Origin: Rhodococcus xishaensis
Lineage (GTDB): Bacteria; Actinomycetota; Actinomycetes; Mycobacteriales; Mycobacteriaceae
DNA: 64,000 nt
Assembly (NCBI RefSeq): GCF_004011825.1
Contig: NZ_RKLO01000002.1
Span: 434,001-498,000 of the forward strand
Direction: 5' to 3'
Shown here: positions 1 to 10,181 of the stretch, in pieces
Layout of the letters: every line of letters starts with the position of its first letter
How positions within the stretch are numbered: the first letter of the stretch is position 1
Made by a program: the position numbers and the translations under genes
Notes under the pieces: model-generated
The model's database searches: none
What the model was told of the DNA's origin: nothing
Seen by the model: only the letters and a program-made list of their open reading frames with translations

Positions 1-455
1 ACCGCGCAGCTGAGCGAGTTTGGTACCTCGAGCAGGGCCCGGCGCCCGTCGAGCATGATCGGCGTTGCGTAGTCCTTTGACTTTTCCTGCTGTTCGGCGA
101 AGGTGATGTTTCCCGAGAGCAGACTCAGCGCGTACTGCCTTTGTGGAGTTCTGAACCCGCAGATCAGGAAGGTGTGATAGTCGGCGGCGACGACGTCTTC
201 GTCCTTGGACTTCGGGTCGTAGCCCGCCTCCACGAGCGCGTCATCGGGGATGTCGAGGCACGGATCGAACGTCACCAGCGGTCGATCCGACTGATCAACA
301 TGACGCGGCACCCGGACGGTCGGGGTCGGCGACACTGTGTCCGACTCTGCCGCATCCGATATCGCCACCGCCTCCGGAGTCTCCGTGCCCGCGCCGCAGG
401 CCGCCAGGATCGAGGTCGTCACAAGCAGTGCTGCAACGGCTGTGCGGTGCAGCAT
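1..455 (-). CDS. DUF3558-type lipoprotein, partial (3' end beyond window)
   Basis: Reading leftward from an ATG at 455 gives a protein that opens with a short basic/hydrophobic signal and a lipobox ending Leu-Ala-Ala-Cys, then a Ser/Thr/Pro-rich linker and the DUF3558 body (FDPCLDIPDDALVEAGYD). The frame runs off the window at base 1, so only about 151 residues are visible. By eye it is roughly three-quarters identical to the complete copy next door (475-1062), so this is a tandem duplicate lying 19 bp downstream of it. It is probably a lipoprotein anchored on the outer face of the membrane; the molecular role of DUF3558 is unknown. Confidence is high for family and location, and there is no functional evidence. 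Confidence 0.8.
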   Translation of the reverse strand, partial: MLHRTAVAALLVTTSILAACGAGTETPEAVAISDAAESDTVSPTPTVRVPRHVDQSDRPLVTFDPCLDIPDDALVEAGYDPKSKDEDVVAADYHTFLICGFRTPQRQYALSLLSGNITFAEQQEKSKDYATPIMLDGRRALLEVPNSLSCA

Positions 456-474
456 CACTGGCCAGCTTCCATGT

Positions 475-1062
475 CTACTGGCCCTCGGGCAGGTAGCGGG
501 CGATGATGCGAGCGGTGTCCTCGATCCCGACGCACTGCTCTTCTTCCACGTTCTGGTCCGACCGAGAGGGGAAGAAGCTCCGCGAGACGATCAGGATGCC
601 GTAGCCCGTTTCCATGCTCACCGCGCAATGACCCTCGGTTGGTATCTCGAGCAGTGCGCGGCGCCCGTCGAACTCGATCGGCGTGGAGTAGTCCTTCGCC
701 TTCTCCTGTTCTTCGGCGAAGGTGATGTTCGAGGAGTACACACCCAGCCCGTACTGGCGTTGCGGGGTGTCGAAATCGCACATCAGGAATGTGTGGTAGT
801 CGGCGGCGACCAGATCCTCGTCCTTGGACTGCGGGTCGTAGCCGGCCTCCACGAGTGCCTCATCGGGGATGTCGAGACAGGGATCGAACACCACCAGCGG
901 CCGATCCGACTGATCCACATGGCGCGGCACCCGGGTGGTCGGGGACGGTGACACTGTGTCCGATGCCGGCGCCGCCTCAGGTGCGGCGACGGGAGACCCG
1001 CAGGCGGTAAGGATCGATGCGAGCACCAGGAGAGTGCCGACCGACGCGCGATGCAGCTTCAC
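475..1062 (-). CDS. DUF3558 family lipoprotein
   Basis: A 195-residue protein with a lipoprotein signal (MKLHRASVGTLLVLASILTAC; lipobox Leu-Thr-Ala-Cys at about residues 18-21), a low-complexity acidic/Ser-Pro linker to about residue 45, and a DUF3558 domain containing three further cysteines (FDPCLD, LMCDFD and the EGHC/EEQC region). It is likely exported and lipid-anchored. The start overlaps the stop of the upstream small ESX-like gene by four bases (ATGA at 1059-1062), and the truncated paralogue follows. The three genes therefore look like one transcript. DUF3558 lipoproteins are typical of mycolate actinobacteria; their function is not established. Confidence 0.85.
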   Translation of the reverse strand: MKLHRASVGTLLVLASILTACGSPVAAPEAAPASDTVSPSPTTRVPRHVDQSDRPLVVFDPCLDIPDEALVEAGYDPQSKDEDLVAADYHTFLMCDFDTPQRQYGLGVYSSNITFAEEQEKAKDYSTPIEFDGRRALLEIPTEGHCAVSMETGYGILIVSRSFFPSRSDQNVEEEQCVGIEDTARIIARYLPEGQ

Positions 1063-1391
1063 TGATCCGCCCCCGAAACGAGACTGCCGAGTGCTTGGGC
1101 GACCTGACCATCGGTGTCGGCGAACGCCTCACCACCGGCCGCGAACGCCTCCCGCATGGCCAATATGACGGCTCGGTAGTCCTGGAGCCGCTGATCGACG
1201 GTCACCGCCTTGCCGGAGTACCCGGCGGCGAGTTGGTGCCCGATCTGGAACTCGCCGAAACCGCCGACGTGGTGAAGGCCCCTCGCTTCGTTGATTGCGT
1301 CGTCGAGCGAGTCGAGCACCTGGTCGCAGATGCGCACGCACTGCTCGATTGCTTCCGGTTCGAGGTGCAGCCCCATCAATCCCCCCGTCAT
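1059..1391 (-). CDS. Small helical protein, EspC/WXG100-like, upstream of DUF3558 lipoproteins
   Basis: A 110-residue, predominantly helical, acidic protein without a signal peptide (opening MTGGLMGLHLEPEAIEQCV). Size, helical character and a central Gly-Gly-Phe-Gly turn resemble ESX/type VII small substrates (WXG100 or EspC/DUF2580), but the literal WxG motif is missing, so the family assignment is tentative. Its stop overlaps the start of the lipoprotein gene (ATGA), so the two are translationally coupled. The chosen ATG at 1391 has a GAGGGAG about 8 bases upstream; an alternative ATG at 1376 also has a purine-rich leader. A coupled pair of a secreted small helical protein and a lipoprotein is suggestive of the cell envelope, which is inference. 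Confidence 0.6.
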   Translation of the reverse strand: MTGGLMGLHLEPEAIEQCVRICDQVLDSLDDAINEARGLHHVGGFGEFQIGHQLAAGYSGKAVTVDQRLQDYRAVILAMREAFAAGGEAFADTDGQVAQALGSLVSGADQ

Positions 1392-1483
1392 GAGCGTGGC
1401 TCCCTCGGCCGCCCACGGGAATAATACGTGGGCCTTGCATCCGCCTGAGCTGCGGGCTGAGTTTGCCCTAGCCCGAACGCGTC

Positions 1484-1633
1484 CTATTCCTCAACCGCGC
1501 TGACCGTTGGCGTTACCCCCATGCCCTCCGGATGCTCAACGACTGTGTAGCAGGCGATCTCGCGAGATGGAAGGTGCTGAGCATCCCTATCCAGCTGATC
1601 CTGGGTCTCGACCGGGCGATACCCGTCGGACAC
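1484..1633 (-). CDS. Possible 49-residue protein overlapping the end of the lycopene cyclase gene
   Basis: A GTG-initiated frame (VSDGYRPVETQDQLDRD...) begins inside the last 15 codons of the lycopene cyclase in another frame and continues to a TAG at 1484-1486. The translated text looks protein-like (acidic, balanced composition). Third-position GC is lower than in neighbouring genes and no clear ribosome binding site is seen. It could be a small coupled gene, or the true C terminus of the cyclase reached by a frameshift. Low confidence; listed because it nearly fills the gap to the ESX-like gene. Confidence 0.2.
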   Translation of the reverse strand: MSDGYRPVETQDQLDRDAQHLPSREIACYTVVEHPEGMGVTPTVSAVEE

Positions 1634-2735
1634 CGACGCGTACCAACGTTCGGCGGATGGGCGGGTCCGCGGTACGGAACAACTCCCACATCGTGCGCAT
1701 CGTCCCGGCCGCGTCGGCGCGACGCGACAGATACGCGCGCTGGCGTTCCACGGGCAAGGAGAAGAAGGCGTCGAAGAACTCGGCGGTGTGGGGGGGATCG
1801 AGATGGAGAAGTGCGGACAGCCCGACCTCTCGCAACGACTGGACGAGGCGAGCTTTCCGCGGCCACAACGCCTTTGCGGGATCCTGGCCGGAGGTGAGGG
1901 CACGGACGACGTCGTCGGCCGCTCCCAGGGAGGCCGCGACGCTGTACCCGGTGGCCGGGTGGATCAGGCCCGCCCGGGCCCCGAACGTGAACCCGTCGGA
2001 GCGGGAACGTGGGGCTTGTACCGGGAAGCGGACCCGCTCCTCACTGAGGTTCGGGGAGAGGTCGACCCCACGGTTGGCCAGGCGGGCCTCGAGCCTGCGA
2101 CGGAGTTCGTCGACGGGCAGACCGGGACGGCCGACGAGGCAGGTTTCCTCGACCAGGACCGTACCGTTGCCCAGCGGCACCGCATACAGGAACGACGGCG
2201 GATCACCAGGCGCGGTGCCGTTGTCGCGGCGCCAGTCCATGAACCAGCAGGAGGCGCCGCCCAGGGCCGGGTCCGCCACCGCGTCGGGCAACACGAGTCC
2301 GAAGGCGGTCTGCTCGGCCAGCGCCGGGTCCGGGCGCATTCCGCGGGCGTCGACCACCCGGGCCGCACGGATCTCGGTGCCGTCGCGCAACTCGACCGTG
2401 TCCGCACTGATCGCGGCGGCGACCCCGGGGACGACACGGACGTCGTCGAGGTCGAGCCGGCGTAGCAGCGCGGAGTTGTCGAGCACGCAGTAGGCGCGGT
2501 CGAGAACCCTTGTGCGGCCGGCCCAGACGTGGGGATCGGGCGTCGTCACCCGAAGCGCACCGGAGCCGAGCCACCCGGGCAGTTCGTCCACCCATGCCGC
2601 GTAGGTCGACGCCCACGGCCGGTCGGGGTTCGGATCGACACCGACGACCTTCAGTCCAGCGCGGGCGGAGCGATGCGCAAGAGCGCGGCCGGCGGGACCG
2701 AGCCCGACGACAGCGACATCCGCCCTTGCGCTCAG
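1587..2735 (-). CDS. crtL: Lycopene cyclase (FAD/NAD-dependent, CrtL/CrtY type)
   Basis: Predicted to cyclise the ends of lycopene to beta-ionone rings, giving the yellow-orange carotenoids of rhodococci. The N terminus has a dinucleotide-binding fold (VVGLGPAGRALAHRS) and the family hallmarks follow: a Trp-rich segment after the second strand (WASTYAAWVDELPGW), a conserved Gly-Ala-Ser-Cys-Trp-Phe-Met-Asp-Trp core, and GYSVAASLGAADDV near the C terminus. Counted from the codon chosen here it has 382 residues, matching the family. The start is uncertain: the homologous start is a CTG at 2735 that overlaps the SDR stop (CTGA); the nearest conventional codon is a GTG at 2792, which adds 19 unusual Arg/Gly-rich residues. 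It is coupled to the SDR gene. No other carotenoid gene is in the window. Confidence 0.82.
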   Translation of the reverse strand: MSARADVAVVGLGPAGRALAHRSARAGLKVVGVDPNPDRPWASTYAAWVDELPGWLGSGALRVTTPDPHVWAGRTRVLDRAYCVLDNSALLRRLDLDDVRVVPGVAAAISADTVELRDGTEIRAARVVDARGMRPDPALAEQTAFGLVLPDAVADPALGGASCWFMDWRRDNGTAPGDPPSFLYAVPLGNGTVLVEETCLVGRPGLPVDELRRRLEARLANRGVDLSPNLSEERVRFPVQAPRSRSDGFTFGARAGLIHPATGYSVAASLGAADDVVRALTSGQDPAKALWPRKARLVQSLREVGLSALLHLDPPHTAEFFDAFFSLPVERQRAYLSRRADAAGTMRTMWELFRTADPPIRRTLVRVGVRRVSPGRDPGSAG

Positions 2736-3502
2736 AACGAGCCCGTCGCGAGCAGCCCTCCGTCCACCCGGACCGTCTCGCCGGTGATCCACTCGGCGGC
2801 GTCGGAGACGAGGAACCCAACCAAGCCCGCGACGTCCTCGGGTGTGCCCAGTCGCTTCATCGGGTAGATCGACGACGCCTGATCCTCTCCGGCCGCGACC
2901 AGCGCCGCGGCGAACTTGGTCTTCACCACCCCCGGAGCAACCGCATTGACGCGGATCTTCGGGCCCAGCTGCCACGCGAGCTCCTCGGTGAGCCGGATGA
3001 GAGCGGCCTTCGATGCGCCGTAAGCGGCGATGACGCCGGTCGACCGGATGCCCGCGACACTAGCCAGGTTCACGATCGAGCCGCCGTGTTCACCCATCCA
3101 CGCCCGGTACGCCTCCTGCACGTATCCGAGTGCTGCGACCACGTTGACGTCGAAGATCTTGCGGACAGCGTCGAGGTCGGCCTCCATCAGCGTGCCGTAG
3201 ACCGGGTTGATGCCGGTGTTGTTGATCAGGATGTCGAGGGAGCCGAGCTCGGAAACCGTCCGTGCGACCGCGTCTTGCCGGGCGTCGGCGTCACCCGAGT
3301 TGCCGGCCATAGCAATCACCTGGCCGCCGTGCCCGAGGGCACGCAGTTCCTTCGCGGCCTCGTCGAGCGGATCGGGCTTGCGGGCGGTGACGACGACGTT
3401 CGCTCCGCGGGCGAGGAGTTCGGCTGCAATGCCCTTGCCGATGCCACGGCTGGCGCCGGTGACGAGAGCGTTGCGTCCCTGCAGGTCCTTCTCACGAGTC
3501 AT
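2732..3502 (-). CDS. SDR family oxidoreductase (FabG-like)
   Basis: A 256-residue classical short-chain dehydrogenase/reductase. It has the cofactor motif TGASRGIGKG near residues 14-23, the NNTG variant of the NNAG motif (ILINNTGINP), a catalytic serine in NLAS and the Tyr-x-x-x-Lys pair in YGASKAA, and the usual C-terminal VDGG. TARKPDP after the second strand suggests NADPH preference. The start is placed at the ATG at 3502 (MTREKDLQGRNALVTG) rather than the in-frame ATG at 3526. It overlaps the lycopene cyclase by four bases and probably shares its transcript. The substrate is unknown; related actinobacterial proteins act on 3-oxoacyl or hydroxysteroid-like substrates, and nothing here decides. 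Confidence 0.85.
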   Translation of the reverse strand: MTREKDLQGRNALVTGASRGIGKGIAAELLARGANVVVTARKPDPLDEAAKELRALGHGGQVIAMAGNSGDADARQDAVARTVSELGSLDILINNTGINPVYGTLMEADLDAVRKIFDVNVVAALGYVQEAYRAWMGEHGGSIVNLASVAGIRSTGVIAAYGASKAALIRLTEELAWQLGPKIRVNAVAPGVVKTKFAAALVAAGEDQASSIYPMKRLGTPEDVAGLVGFLVSDAAEWITGETVRVDGGLLATGSF

Positions 3503-3663
3503 GCCATCGAACGTTAGCGGAGTCACTCCGCAGGTGCTCGGCTGCGGGTCGGGACCAGGCTAGACTCGGGTCTTCGTGTGCTCGCCACCGGCACAGCGGT
3601 GCCCGTGGGTCGCGCCCCACGCGCCCGAGCCTTTCAACTGCTTGTTCGTTCGAGGAGTCCTTC

Positions 3664-5295
<1,632 letters not shown>

Positions 5296-5399
5296 ATCGT
5301 CCAAATCCCCTGGCAGGGAAGATTTCCGTGGTGTTGATGACCCGTCCGTGAGTGATCTAGCCTGGAGGGCGGGACTCGTTCAGCCGACCGGAGGACGCC

Positions 5400-5621
5400 A
5401 TGGCGGAGACCACGGGGATCTCGAGGGGGGCCCGAATCACCGGGGAATCGCGTGACAAGCTCCGCGAAGACTTGAAGGAACAATACGAAGCGGGCGCAAG
5501 TATCAGAACGCTCGCCGAGCAAACTGGCCGCTCGTACGGATTCATCCACAATGTCCTTGTCGAAGCCGACGTCACCCTGCGGCGACGGGGTGGGCCGAAC
5601 AGGCACAAGCGAACCGAGTGA
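5400..5621 (+). CDS. Small helix-turn-helix protein (Rv1473A-like)
   Basis: 73 residues, consisting mostly of one helix-turn-helix (LREDLKEQYEAGASIRTLAE followed by QTGRSYGFIHNVL), with a basic C-terminal tail (RRRGGPNRHKRTE). It corresponds to Rv1473A of M. tuberculosis in size and in its place between the ABC-F gene and the aconitase regulator. A GGAGG lies about 6 bases before the ATG. It is likely a DNA-binding protein; its target is unknown. The 104-bp gap after the ABC-F gene may hold its own promoter. It converges on acnR, whose stop is 21 bases away. Confidence 0.8.
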   Translation: MAETTGISRGARITGESRDKLREDLKEQYEAGASIRTLAEQTGRSYGFIHNVLVEADVTLRRRGGPNRHKRTE

Positions 5622-5642
5622 GGCCGGAGCACCGGCCCGACT

Positions 5643-6218
5643 TCAGTCGTTCCGGCGCACCGATTCCTCGACGAGATCGAGGACGGCCGCTAGATTCTCG
5701 GCGCCGTGTCCGGATGCGATGCGGGCGATGAGCCCATCGAGGACCAGGTCGAGGTAGTCCACCAGGACGTCGGTGGGCAGATCCTCGCGTAGCCGTCCGG
5801 CTGACTTCTGGTGCTCGAGCCGCCGAACCGTGGCCTCGGTGAGTTCGACGCTGCGCTGGGTCCAGTCCCGTGCGAACTCGGGGTCGGTGCGCAGGCGCCG
5901 GGCGATCTCGAGGCGGGTGCCGAGCCAATCGAACTGCTCGGGCGAGGCCAGCATGTCGCGCATCACCTGCACCAGACCGCCCTCGGCGACGACGTCGGCC
6001 ATCCGCTTCGCGTCCTCGTTGGCCAGTGCAAGGAACAGTCCGTCCTTGTCCTTGAAGTGGTGGAAGATCGCGCCACGCGACAGCCCGGTGGTCTCTTCGA
6101 GTCGCCGCACGGTGGCGCCGTCGTAGCCGTACTGCGCGAAGCACTGGCGGGCCCCGTCGAGAATCTGGCTCCGTCGCGCCGCGAGATGGTCCTCACTGAC
6201 CTTCGGCACAGCCGACAT
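5643..6218 (-). CDS. acnR: TetR-family repressor of aconitase, AcnR-like
   Basis: 191 residues. The N-terminal TetR helix-turn-helix is at about residues 10-56 (RRSQILDGARQCFAQYGYDG, then GLSRGAIFHHFKDKDGLF), followed by an all-helical ligand domain. It corresponds to Rv1474c and to AcnR of Corynebacterium glutamicum, which represses the aconitase gene. It lies directly downstream of acn on the same strand, as in those organisms. The ATG at 6218 is chosen because it matches the family start and has GAAAGG just before it; an upstream in-frame ATG at 6254 would translate through a 16-bp tandem repeat. A role in repressing acn is inferred from homology and position. Confidence 0.85.
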   Translation of the reverse strand: MSAVPKVSEDHLAARRSQILDGARQCFAQYGYDGATVRRLEETTGLSRGAIFHHFKDKDGLFLALANEDAKRMADVVAEGGLVQVMRDMLASPEQFDWLGTRLEIARRLRTDPEFARDWTQRSVELTEATVRRLEHQKSAGRLREDLPTDVLVDYLDLVLDGLIARIASGHGAENLAAVLDLVEESVRRND

Positions 6219-6220
6219 CC

Positions 6221-6252
6221 TTTCGTCCGATACCGCTTTCGTCCGATACCGC
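6221..6252 (-). repeat. Perfect 16-bp tandem duplication in the acnR leader
   Basis: Two head-to-tail copies of TTTCGTCCGATACCGC (plus-strand reading), 6221-6236 and 6237-6252, with no mismatch, end two bases before the acnR ATG. The copies include the purine run that would serve as ribosome binding site, so duplication places a second such run 16 bases farther upstream. It could be a recent slippage event or a control element. Confidence 0.85.
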
Positions 6253-6253
6253 A

Positions 6254-6289
6254 ACGGCGGGCTCGAGACCGACGTCCCGAGCCCGCCGT
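6254..6289 (-). terminator. 12-bp GC hairpin between acn and acnR
   Basis: A perfect inverted repeat, ACGGCGGGCTCG at 6254-6265 and its complement at 6278-6289, with a 12-base loop. It sits in the 109-bp gap after acn and before acnR on the same strand. There is no U-run. It could terminate or attenuate acn transcription so that acnR is expressed at a lower level, or stabilise the acn mRNA end. Confidence 0.5.
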
Positions 6290-6327
6290 CAGCGCAGTGG
6301 GTGATCGCTGATCACACGATCAGGTGA

Positions 6328-9129
6328 CTAGCCCCGGATCATGTTGCGCAGCACGTACTGCAGGATGCCGCCGTTGCGGTAGTAGTCCGCCTCACCGGGG
6401 GTGTCGATGCGGACGACCGCGTCGAACTCGACCTTACTGCCGTCGGCCTTGGTCGCGGTGACGCGCACCGTGCTCGGTGTGGTGCCCTCGTTCAGCTTCT
6501 CGATGCCCTCGATGTCGAAGACCTCGGTGCCGTCCAGTCCCAGCGACGCAGCAGACTCGCCGGCCGGGAACTGCAGCGGGATGACGCCCATGCCGATCAG
6601 GTTCGAGCGGTGGATGCGCTCGAACGACTCGGTGATGACGGCCTTGACGCCGAGGAGTCGGGTTCCCTTGGCGGCCCAGTCACGGGACGAGCCGGAGCCG
6701 TATTCCTTGCCGCCCAGGACGACCAGCGGGACGCCGGCCTTCTGGTAGTTCTGCGACGCATCGTAGATGAACGCCTGAGGCGCACCCTCCTGGGTGAAGT
6801 CGCGGGTGTAGCCACCCGAGACACCGTCCAGCAGCTGGTTCTGCAGGCGGATGTTCGCGAACGTGCCGCGGATCATCACCTCGTGGTTGCCGCGCCGCGA
6901 GCCCAGGGAGTTGTAGTCCTTGCGCTCGACGCCGTGAGAGTCGAGGTACTGCGCGGCCGGGGTACCGGGCTTGATCGGGCCGGCCGGGCTGATGTGGTCG
7001 GTGGTGACCGAGTCACCGAGCAGCGCCAGCACACGCGCGCCCTTGACGTCGGTGACCGGAGCGGGGTCCATGGTCATGCCATCGAAGTACGGCGCCTTGC
7101 GGACGTAGGTCGAGTTCTCGTCCCACGCGAAGGTGTCGCCCTCCGGGGTGTCCAGGTTCTGCCAGCGGTGGTCGCCCTTGAAGACGTCCGCGTAGGACCT
7201 GCGGAACATGTCCTCGCTGATCGCCGACTTGATGGTGTCGTCGATCTCCTGGGCCGAAGGCCAGATGTCCTTCAGGAAGACGTCGTTGCCGTCGTTGTCC
7301 TGGCCCAGGGCGTCGTTCTCGAAGTCGAAGTCCATCGTGCCGGCCAGCGCGTAGGCGATGACGAGCGGCGGGGACGCCAGGTAGTTCATCTTGACGTCGG
7401 GGGAGATACGACCCTCGAAGTTGCGGTTGCCCGAGAGGACCGCAGTGACCGACAGATCGTTGTCGTTCACGGCCTTGGAGATCTCTTCAGGCAGCGGGCC
7501 GGTGTTGCCGATGCAGGTGGTGCAACCGTAACCGCCCAGGTAGAAACCGAGCTTCTCGAGGTACGGCCACAGGCCGGCCTTCTCGTAGTAGTCGGAGACG
7601 ACCTGCGAACCCGGGGCCATGTTGGTCTTGACCCACGGCTTGGTCGCGAGGCCCTTCTCGACCGCGTTGCGGGCCAGCAGCGCGGCACCGAGCATCACTG
7701 ACGGGTTCGAGGTGTTGGTGCAGGACGTGATTCCCGCGACGACGACCGCGCCGTGGTCGAGCACGAAGTCACCGCGCTCCTCCGAACGGACCTGGACCGG
7801 GTTGGACGGACGGCCATCCGTTCCGTTCGCGGCGGACGGGATGTCAGCGTCGTCGTGCGCGGTCGAGTGCTCGACCGGATCGGACGCCGGGAACGACTCC
7901 TCGACAGCCTCGTCGAGCGCGGAGTGCGCAGCCTCGGCACCGTTGGTGACGTAGGTGATGATGTCGCGACGGAAGGCGTCCTTCGAGTCCGAGAGCAGGA
8001 TGCGGTCTTGGGGACGCTTCGGGCCGGCGATCGACGGCACGACGGTGCCCAGATCCAGCTCGAGGTACTCGGAGTACGCGGGCTCACGGTCCGCGTCGTG
8101 CCACATGCCCTGCTCTTTGGCGTATGCCTCGACGAGCGCGAGCTGCTCGTCGCTACGGCCGGTCAGACGCAGGTAGTTGATCGTCTCGCCGTCGATCGGG
8201 AAGATCGCGGCGGTCGAGCCGAACTCGGGGCTCATGTTGCCCAGCGTGGCGCGGTTGGCGAGCGGCACCTCGGCGACACCCTTGCCGTAGAACTCGACGA
8301 ACTTGCCGACCACGCCGTGCTTGCGCAGCATGTCGGTGACGGTGAGCACGACGTCGGTGGCGGTCACGCCCGGCTTGATCTCGCCGGTCAGCTTGAAGCC
8401 GACGACGCGAGGGATGAGCATGGAGACCGGCTGGCCGAGCATCGCGGCCTCAGCCTCGATGCCGCCGACGCCCCAGCCCAGTACACCCAGGCCGTTGACC
8501 ATCGTGGTGTGCGAGTCGGTGCCGACGCAGGTGTCGGGGTACGCCTGGCCGTTGCGGGTCATGACGGTCGGTGCCAGGTACTCGATGTTGACCTGGTGGA
8601 CGATGCCCATGCCCGGGGGGACGACCTTGAAGTCGTCGAACGCGCCCTGGCCCCAACGAAGGAACTGGTAGCGCTCGCCGTTGCGCTGGTACTCGAGGTC
8701 GACGTTGCGCTCGAGTGCGTCGGCGCGACCGAAGACGTCGAGGATGACCGAGTGGTCGATGACCATGTCGGCGGGGGAGAGGGGGTTGACCTTGTTCGGA
8801 TCGCCGCCGAGCGTGGTGACGGCTTCACGCATGGTGGCGAGGTCGACGACGCAGGGAACGCCGGTGAAGTCCTGCATGATCACGCGTGCGGGCGTGAACT
8901 GGATCTCGACACTCGGGTCGGCAGAAGGATCCCAGTTCGCGATGGCCCGGATGTGATCGGCGGTGATGTTGGCGCCGTCCTCGGTGCGCAGCAGGTTCTC
9001 GGCGAGAACCTTGAGCGCGTACGGCAGCTTCTCGGTGCCGGGCACGGCCGAGAGGCGGAAGATCTCGTACGAGTTGTCTCCGACCTCTAGCGTTCCCTTG
9101 GCGCCGAACGAATCAATACTGGTGGTCAC
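6328..9129 (-). CDS. acnA: Aconitate hydratase A (aconitase)
   Basis: Converts citrate to isocitrate through cis-aconitate in the TCA cycle, in the cytoplasm. 933 residues, close to the mycobacterial enzyme. The three ligands of the 4Fe-4S cluster are visible: Cys470 in [10 protein letters not shown] and Cys536 and Cys539 in [10 protein letters not shown]. The swivel domain carries [10 protein letters not shown] near the C terminus. Around residues 395-440 there is an acidic insertion ([20 protein letters not shown]) that is longer than in E. coli AcnA and typical of actinobacteria. The start is GTG at 9129. It is followed by the repressor gene acnR; the upstream region to 9488 is shared with a divergent membrane-protein gene and carries a candidate AcnR site. 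Confidence 0.96.
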   Translation of the reverse strand: MTTSIDSFGAKGTLEVGDNSYEIFRLSAVPGTEKLPYALKVLAENLLRTEDGANITADHIRAIANWDPSADPSVEIQFTPARVIMQDFTGVPCVVDLATMREAVTTLGGDPNKVNPLSPADMVIDHSVILDVFGRADALERNVDLEYQRNGERYQFLRWGQGAFDDFKVVPPGMGIVHQVNIEYLAPTVMTRNGQAYPDTCVGTDSHTTMVNGLGVLGWGVGGIEAEAAMLGQPVSMLIPRVVGFKLTGEIKPGVTATDVVLTVTDMLRKHGVVGKFVEFYGKGVAEVPLANRATLGNMSPEFGSTAAIFPIDGETINYLRLTGRSDEQLALVEAYAKEQGMWHDADREPAYSEYLELDLGTVVPSIAGPKRPQDRILLSDSKDAFRRDIITYVTNGAEAAHSALDEAVEESFPASDPVEHSTAHDDADIPSAANGTDGRPSNPVQVRSEERGDFVLDHGAVVVAGITSCTNTSNPSVMLGAALLARNAVEKGLATKPWVKTNMAPGSQVVSDYYEKAGLWPYLEKLGFYLGGYGCTTCIGNTGPLPEEISKAVNDNDLSVTAVLSGNRNFEGRISPDVKMNYLASPPLVIAYALAGTMDFDFENDALGQDNDGNDVFLKDIWPSAQEIDDTIKSAISEDMFRRSYADVFKGDHRWQNLDTPEGDTFAWDENSTYVRKAPYFDGMTMDPAPVTDVKGARVLALLGDSVTTDHISPAGPIKPGTPAAQYLDSHGVERKDYNSLGSRRGNHEVMIRGTFANIRLQNQLLDGVSGGYTRDFTQEGAPQAFIYDASQNYQKAGVPLVVLGGKEYGSGSSRDWAAKGTRLLGVKAVITESFERIHRSNLIGMGVIPLQFPAGESAASLGLDGTEVFDIEGIEKLNEGTTPSTVRVTATKADGSKVEFDAVVRIDTPGEADYYRNGGILQYVLRNMIRG

Positions 9130-9488
9130 GTCAGCTCCACTCGTCTTTGAGGTTCGCCGTCGACGGGGCTGTGACGACGGCTGAAGCGAGGCACGCGAAA
9201 CAGTGCCCGGTTCAGTCGGCGGACCGAACCCGACGGCTGCGCGGGCTTCTCGATGGCGAGTCTAACGGTACGCTTGTCCTGTGAGACTGCGGGGTCTGGC
9301 CATCGGAGTCGCCGACTGTCGGGTCGGCTCGCGCCGTCCCCAATCCTCACGCAGTCGGTGCACGCGCGCAACGGAGGGCGGCGCTGCGGTGACAAGTCGT
9401 CACGTAGTGTTATTCAGGCTGCACCCGCGCCTTTCCGACACCCACATGCACTGACACCCCGACACGCGACCCCGACACCGGATAAGAG
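9130..9488. promoter_or_regulatory. 359-bp divergent promoter region between acn and the Rv1476-type gene
   Basis: No convincing gene is seen here. The region must carry promoters for acn (leftward) and for the DUF6676 gene (rightward). The only motif recognised is a candidate AcnR operator at 9266-9281. No tRNA, riboswitch or strong terminator is apparent. Confidence 0.5.
9266..9281. promoter_or_regulatory. Candidate AcnR operator upstream of acn
   Basis: The 16-mer CGGTACGCTTGTCCTG keeps most positions of the C. glutamicum AcnR consensus as I recall it (CAGnACnnncGTACTG): nine of twelve fixed positions agree, and the two half-sites are related by dyad symmetry. It lies about 140 bp upstream of the acn start. 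Whether this repressor binds here is inferred. Confidence 0.35.
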
Positions 9489-10058
9489 ATGCTTGCTCAC
9501 ATCGCGCCCGCCCGCCTGCCGCTCGCTGCCACGATCCCCGACGACGTGTCCGTCGATGCGGTGCTCGCGGATCTCGCTGCCGACCGTGTCTCGGCACCTG
9601 CCGCCGACATCGCCGGCCTGCGTGACGTGGTCGTCCGTGCACAGGAGCACGGAATCGATCTGAGTGTCGTCGTGCTCGACCGGGACCCGGCCCGCCCCGA
9701 ACAGTTGCGCGACCTGGCGACGGAAGTCGGCATGGTCGAGGGCGGCACGGTCCTCGTTCTCAGTCCGTCGGCGCCGGGCACCTACAGCGACTCCATCAGC
9801 AGGGTCGTGCTCGAGGGCGCACAGGACCACACCTACACGGGCAATCCCGTGCAGTCGGCGAACAACTTCCTCGACGACATCACCGAGCCGCACCTTTCGT
9901 GGGGGCTGATCACCGCTCTGTTGGTGCTCGTTGTCGTACTCGTCGGCGGGGTGTCGTACGTGGCCAAGGTCCGTCGGGGGCCGTCCACCCCCAGCGTCGA
10001 CTCCGGGGACGGCGACCCGGGCGCCGGGTCCAGCGACGAACGCGCTTCCGTCGACTGA
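9489..10058 (+). CDS. Rv1476-family single-span membrane protein (DUF6676)
   Basis: 189 residues: a soluble N-terminal domain (about 1-135) without a signal peptide, one transmembrane helix (ITALLVLVVVLVGGVSYVA, about 140-160), then a short Ser/Asp/Gly-rich acidic tail. The N-terminal domain resembles TPM-like folds in outline, but this is not certain. It corresponds to M. tuberculosis Rv1476 by position between acn and ripA and by architecture. Function is unknown. It is divergent from acn and 290 bp upstream of the peptidoglycan hydrolase, which suggests a cell-envelope role (inference). Confidence 0.8.
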   Translation: MLAHIAPARLPLAATIPDDVSVDAVLADLAADRVSAPAADIAGLRDVVVRAQEHGIDLSVVVLDRDPARPEQLRDLATEVGMVEGGTVLVLSPSAPGTYSDSISRVVLEGAQDHTYTGNPVQSANNFLDDITEPHLSWGLITALLVLVVVLVGGVSYVAKVRRGPSTPSVDSGDGDPGAGSSDERASVD

Positions 10059-10181
10059 GCGCACCACACATCTCTCGAGGCCCTGACGGGCACGAACCGT
10101 TCCGGGTTGCGCCCGGTCGAATCACCTCGGTCTTTGTGGCAAGAGTCCAACAGAGGGAACAAAGTGTCGTAACGTTCCTCA

